Source: Streptomyces fildesensis
GTDB lineage: Bacteria > Actinomycetota > Actinomycetes > Streptomycetales > Streptomycetaceae
DNA length: 64,000 nt
Direction of reading: 5' to 3'
NCBI RefSeq assembly: GCF_016107395.1
Contig: NZ_JAAIKO010000001.1
Coordinates: 62,001-126,000 of the forward strand
Each line of letters starts with the position of its first letter. The first letter of the stretch is position 1. The position numbers were made by a program, and so were the translations under genes. The notes beneath the pieces were generated by a model. The model was not told the origin of the DNA and made no database searches. It saw only the letters and a program-made list of their open reading frames with translations. Shown in pieces: positions 59,450 to 64,000 of the stretch.

Positions 59450-60745
59450 TCAGGAGGCGTTGTTGATCAGCGAGTTGATCTTGTCGTCGGCCGCCTTGGT
59501 GGCGTCGGCGATGGACTTGCCCTTGATGATGTCGAGCAGCATGTTCTTGAGGATGTTCTGCTTCTCGATCGTGGCCCAGCCCGGAGCGATCGGGGTGAAC
59601 CAGGCGTCGGGCACCGCGTTGGCGATCGGCGCGGTGGCCGGGTCCGACTTCAGCGGCTCGAGCTGCTTGGTGTTGTTCGGGAGGATCTTCTTGCTGGCCA
59701 GTACGGCCTCGGACTTCTCGCTGGTGAAGCTGGCGATCCACTCCTTGGCGAGGTCCTGCACCTTGGACTTGCCGACGACGGCGAGGTCCGAGCCACCGAT
59801 AAAGGACGGCAGCGCCTTGCCGTTCGGGCCGGGCATACCGGCCGTCTTGATGGCGTCCTTCAGCTTCGGGTTGCCGGGCGCCTTGGTGTCGACGACGCTG
59901 CCGGACTCCCAGCCGTTGCCGTAGATCAGCGCGGTCTTCTCCTGGGCCATGACCGCGGCGTGGTCCGCCTCGTCCTTGGTCTTGTCACCGTGGTTGTACT
60001 TGTTGACCAGCTCGATGAAGTGCTTCAGACCTTCCTGGGCCTCCGGGGAGGACAGGGTGCCGGTCCACTTGCCGCCGTCGTACTTGGCGATCTGGCCGCC
60101 GTACGCCTTGACGTAGGACATGGCCGCGTACCAGTACTCGCCCGGCAGGTAGAGCGGCGAGTACGCCTTGTCGGCGCCCTTCGCGGCCGCGATCTTGTCC
60201 AGCGCGGCGGTCAGGTCGGTCTCGGTCTTCGGCAGGTCGGCGGAGCCGGTGGCGGCCTTGAAGACATCGGCGTTGTAGATCGCCACACGGGCACCGGCGT
60301 AGTACGGCACGCAGTAGAGCTTGCCCTGGTACGAGCAGGTGTCCTCGAGGCCCTTGATCCAGGTGGCCGAATTCTCGAACTTGGTCTTGTCGACCTCGGC
60401 GAGGGCACCGTTGAGGATGTACGTCATGGTCTCGGTGTTGCCGAGCTCGACGACATCCGGGGCGCTAGAGCCGGAGAGCGCGGCGTCCAGCTTCTGGACC
60501 TTGTCGCTCCACTGCTGGTACTGCACCTTCACGGTGACGTTCGGGTACTTCGCCTTGAACTGGTCGTTGACGCTCTTGACCAGCTCCGGCCAGGTGCTCT
60601 GGGCGTCACTCATGAGCCAGACGGTCACGGTGTCCTTGCGGTCCGCCGGCTTCGCGGCCGTGTCGTCCTTCTTGTCGCTGCCACACGCTGCGACGCCCGC
60701 GATCATGGTCGCGACACCGATTGCCGCGATGAGCTTGCGCTTCAT
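59450..60745 (-). CDS. dasA: Chito-oligosaccharide substrate-binding lipoprotein DasA
   Basis: 431 aa family-1 extracellular solute-binding lipoprotein. Lipobox region TMIAGVAAC with Cys about 21, then KKDDTAAKPADRKDTVTVWLMS. It captures chitobiose and longer chito-oligomers at the cell surface for DasBC. ATG start behind GAGGAGGG. Two dre sites lie 108-147 bp upstream, as in the proven DasR-repressed dasA promoter. The first open frame residues upstream are non-coding. Confidence 0.96.
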   Translation of the reverse strand: MKRKLIAAIGVATMIAGVAACGSDKKDDTAAKPADRKDTVTVWLMSDAQSTWPELVKSVNDQFKAKYPNVTVKVQYQQWSDKVQKLDAALSGSSAPDVVELGNTETMTYILNGALAEVDKTKFENSATWIKGLEDTCSYQGKLYCVPYYAGARVAIYNADVFKAATGSADLPKTETDLTAALDKIAAAKGADKAYSPLYLPGEYWYAAMSYVKAYGGQIAKYDGGKWTGTLSSPEAQEGLKHFIELVNKYNHGDKTKDEADHAAVMAQEKTALIYGNGWESGSVVDTKAPGNPKLKDAIKTAGMPGPNGKALPSFIGGSDLAVVGKSKVQDLAKEWIASFTSEKSEAVLASKKILPNNTKQLEPLKSDPATAPIANAVPDAWFTPIAPGWATIEKQNILKNMLLDIIKGKSIADATKAADDKINSLINNAS

Positions 60746-60844
60746 GCCACCCTCCTCAGGATGCCCGAAACCACCCCCCACCGCCCGAAAAGTCGGCTGC
60801 CGCGAGACACGGCAAATGCCGCGTCCTGCTTGTGGGTCTGGGAT

Positions 60845-60892
60845 TGGTCTTTAATGGTTTAGACCAGTGAGCGCAGCTTGGCCTAGACCTTT
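60845..60892. promoter_or_regulatory. Double dre (DasR operator) in the dasA-dasR intergenic region
   Basis: Site one, 60853-60868, reads ACTGGTCTAAACCATT on the minus strand and matches the consensus ACTGGTCTAGACCACT at 14 of 16 positions. Site two, 60877-60892, has GGTCTAGGCC and matches 11 of 16. A further half-site TGGTCT is at 60845-60850. DasR represses dasA in S. coelicolor through such sites; GlcN-6-P releases it. Confidence 0.9.
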
Positions 60893-61065
60893 AGGGGTGT
60901 CAAGGGTGTATAAGAAGCGCTGTTAGGTCTGTTATCGGACCGACACCTGAGGGGGACGTCACCTGCCATCGCCTCCCTGCACCACAGCAGCCCGTGCCAC
61001 CATGTGAGCCGCGATAGACGGAGGAGCCGGTGACGGCAGCACGACAGCAGTCGGGAGTAGACGTC

Positions 61066-61848
61066 ATGGACAGCGACGGGGGCGGCGGCACGCCGGCATC
61101 GGACGTGCCGGAGACGGCGGGCGCCGCCGGGCGCACCGCACGTGTGCCCAAGTACTACCGCCTCAAGCGACATCTGCTGGACATCACGCAGACGATGCCG
61201 CCCGGCACACCGGTCCCGCCCGAGCGCACGCTCGCGGCGGAATTCGACACCTCCCGCACCACCGTGCGGCAGGCCCTGCAGGAACTGGTCGTCGAGGGGC
61301 GCCTCGAACGCATCCAGGGCAAGGGCACCTTCGTCGCCAAGCCGAAGGTCTCCCAGGCACTGCAACTCACCTCGTACACGGAGGACATGCGCGCCCAGGG
61401 CCTGGAGCCCACATCACAGCTCCTGGACATCGGCTACATCACCGCGGACGACCGGCTCGCCGGCCTCCTCGACATGAAGACCGGCGGCCGGGTCCTGCGC
61501 ATCGAGCGGCTGCGGCTCGCCAACAGCGAGCCGATGGCCATCGAGATCACCCATCTGTCGGCGAAGCGCTTCCCCGCGCTGCGCCGCAGCCTCGCCAAGT
61601 ACACCTCTCTGTACACGGCGCTGGCGGAGGTCTACGACGTACGGCTGGCCGAGGCCGAGGAGACCATCGAGACCTCGCTGGCCACACCCCGGGAGGCCGG
61701 CCTGCTCGGCACGGACGTCGGTCTGCCGATGCTCATGCTGTCCCGGCACTCCATCGACACCACGGGCGAACCGGTCGAATGGGTGCGTTCCGTCTACCGC
61801 GGCGACCGGTACAAGTTCGTCGCCAGGCTGAGCCGCCCCACCGACTGA
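61066..61848 (+). CDS. dasR: GntR/HutC-family aminosugar regulator DasR
   Basis: 260 aa. Winged helix (about 26-92: [51 protein letters not shown]) and a HutC/UbiC-type effector domain that binds GlcN-6-P. Nearly identical in the core to S. coelicolor DasR, a 254-aa protein. ATG 61066 fits that length best and follows GGGAG; GTG 61030, behind GAGGAG, is an alternative. It is divergent from dasA, sharing the dre region. Confidence 0.96.
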   Translation: MDSDGGGGTPASDVPETAGAAGRTARVPKYYRLKRHLLDITQTMPPGTPVPPERTLAAEFDTSRTTVRQALQELVVEGRLERIQGKGTFVAKPKVSQALQLTSYTEDMRAQGLEPTSQLLDIGYITADDRLAGLLDMKTGGRVLRIERLRLANSEPMAIEITHLSAKRFPALRRSLAKYTSLYTALAEVYDVRLAEAEETIETSLATPREAGLLGTDVGLPMLMLSRHSIDTTGEPVEWVRSVYRGDRYKFVARLSRPTD

Positions 61849-61970
61849 CCACCGACCGACCGCCGGGCCGCATTCCGGCCGAACCGGCTCCGATCCACCC
61901 GATTCCCCTCTCGTCCGGAATCGAGTCCGTACCGATATGCGGACCGCTAGTGACGTGTGGCGGAGTGCTG

Positions 61971-62012
61971 CCCTAGATTTCCTGCGCATTACGCAGGAGA
62001 TTCGCTCTAGGG
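61971..62012. promoter_or_regulatory. Nested inverted repeats before the DUF3311/symporter operon
   Basis: Inner repeat TCCTGCG (61980-61986) with CGCAGGA (61992-61998) and outer repeat CCCTAGA (61971-61977) with TCTAGGG (62006-62012). They end 15 bp before the ATG. The inner TGCGCATTACGCA symmetry suits a dimeric regulator (IclR- or GntR-type operators have this kind of form); alternatively the whole is an RNA stem over the ribosome site. Regulator not identified. Confidence 0.6.
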
Positions 62013-62027
62013 GACGGAGCCGAGAAG

Positions 62028-62294
62028 ATGTCAGCACCACCGGAAACATCACCCACGCCCAACCGCACACCGGTCGTCACACCTTCGCGTGTGGTGGCCG
62101 GTGTATGCCTGGTCATCCCGTTGGTCGCGATGCTGTGGGTCAGCTCCTACGCGCGTCTGACGCCGGAGTTCATCGGCATCCCGTTCTTCTACTGGTACCA
62201 GATGGCCTGGGTCTTCATCTCGGCCGGACTGACCACGATCGCCTACCTCCTGGTCCGCCGTGAGGAACGCGCACGCAAGGGAGCCGCGTCATGA
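62028..62294 (+). CDS. DUF3311 small membrane protein, symporter partner
   Basis: 88 aa with two transmembrane helices (about 19-39 and 49-71: VVAGVCLVIPLVAMLWVSSYA, FYWYQMAWVFISAGLTTIAYLLV). DUF3311 proteins nearly always precede an SSS-family transporter, and here the stop overlaps the next start by 4 bp. Likely a small auxiliary subunit of the symporter. ATG start behind GACGGAG. Confidence 0.88.
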   Translation: MSAPPETSPTPNRTPVVTPSRVVAGVCLVIPLVAMLWVSSYARLTPEFIGIPFFYWYQMAWVFISAGLTTIAYLLVRREERARKGAAS

Positions 62295-63943
62295 CCGGTG
62301 GAGTCAACGGTGTGGCGCTCGGCGTCTTCATCTTCTTCTTCGTGGCGGTCACCGTCCTCGGCTTCCTGGCGGCCCGCTGGCGGCGCGCCGACAACGCGCT
62401 GAGCCTGGACGAATGGGGCCTGGGCGGCCGGAGCTTCGGCACCTGGATCACCTGGTTCCTGCTCGGCGGCGACCTCTACACGGCGTACACCTTCGTCGCC
62501 GTCCCGGCGGCGATCTACGCGGCGGGCGCGGCCGGCTTCTTCGCGGTGCCGTACACGATCATCACGTACCCCCTGGTCTTCCTCTTCCTGCCGCGGCTCT
62601 GGTCGATCTCCCACAAGCACGGCTACGTCACGTCCTCGGACTTCATCCGCGGCCGCTTCGGCTCCAAGGGCCTGTCGCTGGCGATGGCCGTCACCGGCAT
62701 CCTCGCCACGATGCCGTACATCGCGCTGCAACTCGTCGGGATCCAGGCGGTCCTGGACGTGATGGGCGTGGGCGGCGGCGAGAACTCCAGCTGGTTCATG
62801 AAGGACCTGCCGCTGCTGATCGCGTTCGGGGTGCTCGCGGCGTACACGTACTCCTCGGGGCTGCGCGCGCCCGCGATGATCGCGTTCGTCAAGGACGCGC
62901 TGATCTACATCGTCATCGCGGTGGCGATCATCTACATCCCGTACAAACTGGGCGGGTTCGACGACATCTTCGACAAGGCGGGCAAGGCGTACGCCACCGT
63001 CAACCCGGCGACCGGGAAGCCCAAGGGCTCGCTGGTCTCCGGGCCGCAAGCGCAGTGGGCGTACGCGACCCTGGCGCTCGGCTCGGCCATGGCGCTGTTC
63101 CTGTACCCGCACTCGGTGACCGCGGTGCTGTCCGGCAAGAGCCGCAACGTCATCCGCCGCAACACCACCATCCTGCCGCTGTACTCCCTGATGCTGGGCC
63201 TGCTGGCGATGCTCGGCTTCATGGCGCTGGCGGCCGGCGTCGGTGTCGGGGTGAAGGGCTACAACCCGCAGACGGCGATCCCGCAGCTGTTCGAGAACAT
63301 GTTCCCTGACTGGTTCGCGGGGGTGGCGTTCGCCGCGATCGGCATCGGCGCGCTGGTGCCCGCGGCCATCATGTCGATCGCCGCGGCGAACCTGTTCACC
63401 CGCAACATCTACAAGGACTTCATCAAGCCCGACGCGACCCCCGCGCAGGAGACCAAGGTCTCCAAGCTGGTGTCGCTGCTGGTGAAGGTCGGCGCGCTGA
63501 TCTTCGTCCTCACCATGGACAAGACGGTCGCGATCAACTTCCAGCTGCTGGGCGGCATCTGGATCCTGCAGACCGTCCCGGCCATCGTCGGCGGGCTGTT
63601 CACCCGGTGGTTCCACCGCTGGGCGCTACTGGCCGGCTGGGCCGCGGGCATGGTCTACGGCACCTGGAAGGCGTACGAGCAGCACACCCCGGCACAGACG
63701 CACTTCGCCGGGAACGCCGACCTGATCCCGTACATCGGCGAGAAGGGCTACATCGGCCTCACGGCCTTCGTGATCAACATAGTCGTGGCGGTCGTCCTGA
63801 CCTTCGTCCTCAAGGCGCTCAAGGCGCCCGAGGGCGTCGACGAGACCTCGCCCTCCGACTACACGGCCGACTCCGGTGAGCCGGGCGTCAAGGGCACCGG
63901 AGAGCCGGACGCCAAGGAGGAACTGCCACTGGTGGTTTCCTGA
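62291..63943 (+). CDS. Sodium:solute symporter family (SSS) transporter
   Basis: 550 aa, about 13 transmembrane helices, charged C-terminal tail. SSS-family fold with DEWGLGGRSFGTWITWFLLGG and LVPAAIMSIAAANLFTRNIY. Many actinobacterial members of this subgroup, paired with DUF3311, take up monocarboxylates (MctP-like). The substrate here is not established, and the neighbourhood next to dasR does not prove an aminosugar role. The start codon overlaps the DUF3311 stop. Confidence 0.9.
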   Translation: MTGGVNGVALGVFIFFFVAVTVLGFLAARWRRADNALSLDEWGLGGRSFGTWITWFLLGGDLYTAYTFVAVPAAIYAAGAAGFFAVPYTIITYPLVFLFLPRLWSISHKHGYVTSSDFIRGRFGSKGLSLAMAVTGILATMPYIALQLVGIQAVLDVMGVGGGENSSWFMKDLPLLIAFGVLAAYTYSSGLRAPAMIAFVKDALIYIVIAVAIIYIPYKLGGFDDIFDKAGKAYATVNPATGKPKGSLVSGPQAQWAYATLALGSAMALFLYPHSVTAVLSGKSRNVIRRNTTILPLYSLMLGLLAMLGFMALAAGVGVGVKGYNPQTAIPQLFENMFPDWFAGVAFAAIGIGALVPAAIMSIAAANLFTRNIYKDFIKPDATPAQETKVSKLVSLLVKVGALIFVLTMDKTVAINFQLLGGIWILQTVPAIVGGLFTRWFHRWALLAGWAAGMVYGTWKAYEQHTPAQTHFAGNADLIPYIGEKGYIGLTAFVINIVVAVVLTFVLKALKAPEGVDETSPSDYTADSGEPGVKGTGEPDAKEELPLVVS

Positions 63944-64000
63944 GCTTCCGGTTCCTCCGCGGTTCCCCGGGACCCGGTGTCACGCGCTCCGCGCGGGCAC

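Noticed and set aside
60926..60941. GGTC-N8-GACC dyad in the dasA-dasR gap as a third dre
   Set aside because: The half-sites are spaced too far apart for dre and the centre lacks CTAG; the two true sites are 40-70 bp away.
1..64000. tRNA, rRNA, insertion sequence, prophage or origin
   Set aside because: None recognised on either strand by reading. A tRNAscan/Infernal search would be the decisive test.

Overview
This is a high-GC actinobacterial chromosome segment, almost certainly Streptomyces or a close relative in Streptomycetaceae. The evidence is the base composition, GTG starts with GGAGG-type ribosome sites, a four-gene conservon, WhiB-like and sigma-H loci, nickel superoxide dismutase, and the DasR/dasABCD aminosugar locus. 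From lon to dasR the order of recognisable genes (lon, a two-component pair, kgd, malic enzyme, an amino-acid ABC transporter, sodX/sodN, sigH with its anti-sigma gene, wblE, a PdtaS-like kinase, dasDCBA, dasR) agrees with what is known of the S. coelicolor core chromosome. That comparison is from memory, not from an alignment. No tRNA, rRNA, insertion sequence, CRISPR array or prophage was seen.

Layout. 1-4.4 kb: a secreted GH18 chitinase with a two-repeat chitinase-type promoter, a PQQ-like beta-propeller protein and a secreted NlpC/P60 peptidase. 4.5-9.8 kb: a conservon (sensor kinase, roadblock, DUF742, GTPase) followed by a styrene/indole-monooxygenase-like flavoprotein. 10-17 kb: a PP2C-like protein, a MarR regulator with an operator cluster, a secreted GH25 lysozyme, lon with an HspR (HAIR) site, and an OmpR-type two-component pair. 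17.2-21 kb: the fused 2-oxoglutarate decarboxylase/dehydrogenase kgd.

21-33.9 kb is the most unusual part: seven minus-strand genes encoding, in transcription order, a trypsin-like protease with a long C-terminal effector-type region, a MoxR AAA ATPase, a vWA plus repeat protein, a 63-residue FxSxx-COOH precursor peptide, a radical SAM/SPASM maturase, an HExxH-type peptide beta-hydroxylase and a TIR-like/NB-ARC/TPR protein. It combines an NTP-dependent conflict (VMAP-type) module with a RiPP maturation module. Hairpins flank the precursor gene on both sides.

34-54 kb is mostly conserved housekeeping and regulatory content: a PadR/DUF4097 pair with a 28-bp operator, an MDR oxidoreductase, a SigE-family sigma factor, malic enzyme, a polar amino-acid ABC transporter, methyltransferase, CGNR regulator, nickel SOD with its maturation protease, an RpiR regulator, an ACC-deaminase-like enzyme, an AAA ATPase, a GNAT, anti-sigma/sigH, a lipid kinase, wblE and a PdtaS-like kinase. 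54.8-64 kb holds the das locus: a double-SIS sugar-phosphate enzyme, dasD, dasC, dasB, dasA, then divergent dasR, followed by a DUF3311/sodium:solute symporter pair.

Aminosugar control links the two ends of the window. dre-like (DasR) sites are visible at the chitinase promoter, twice upstream of dasA, upstream of the PdtaS-like kinase, and, more weakly, upstream of the GH25 lysozyme. A plausible circuit is that secreted chitinase and lysozyme release aminosugars, DasABC imports chito-oligomers, DasD and the SIS enzyme process them, and phosphorylated aminosugars relieve DasR. The sites are read by eye; their function is inferred.
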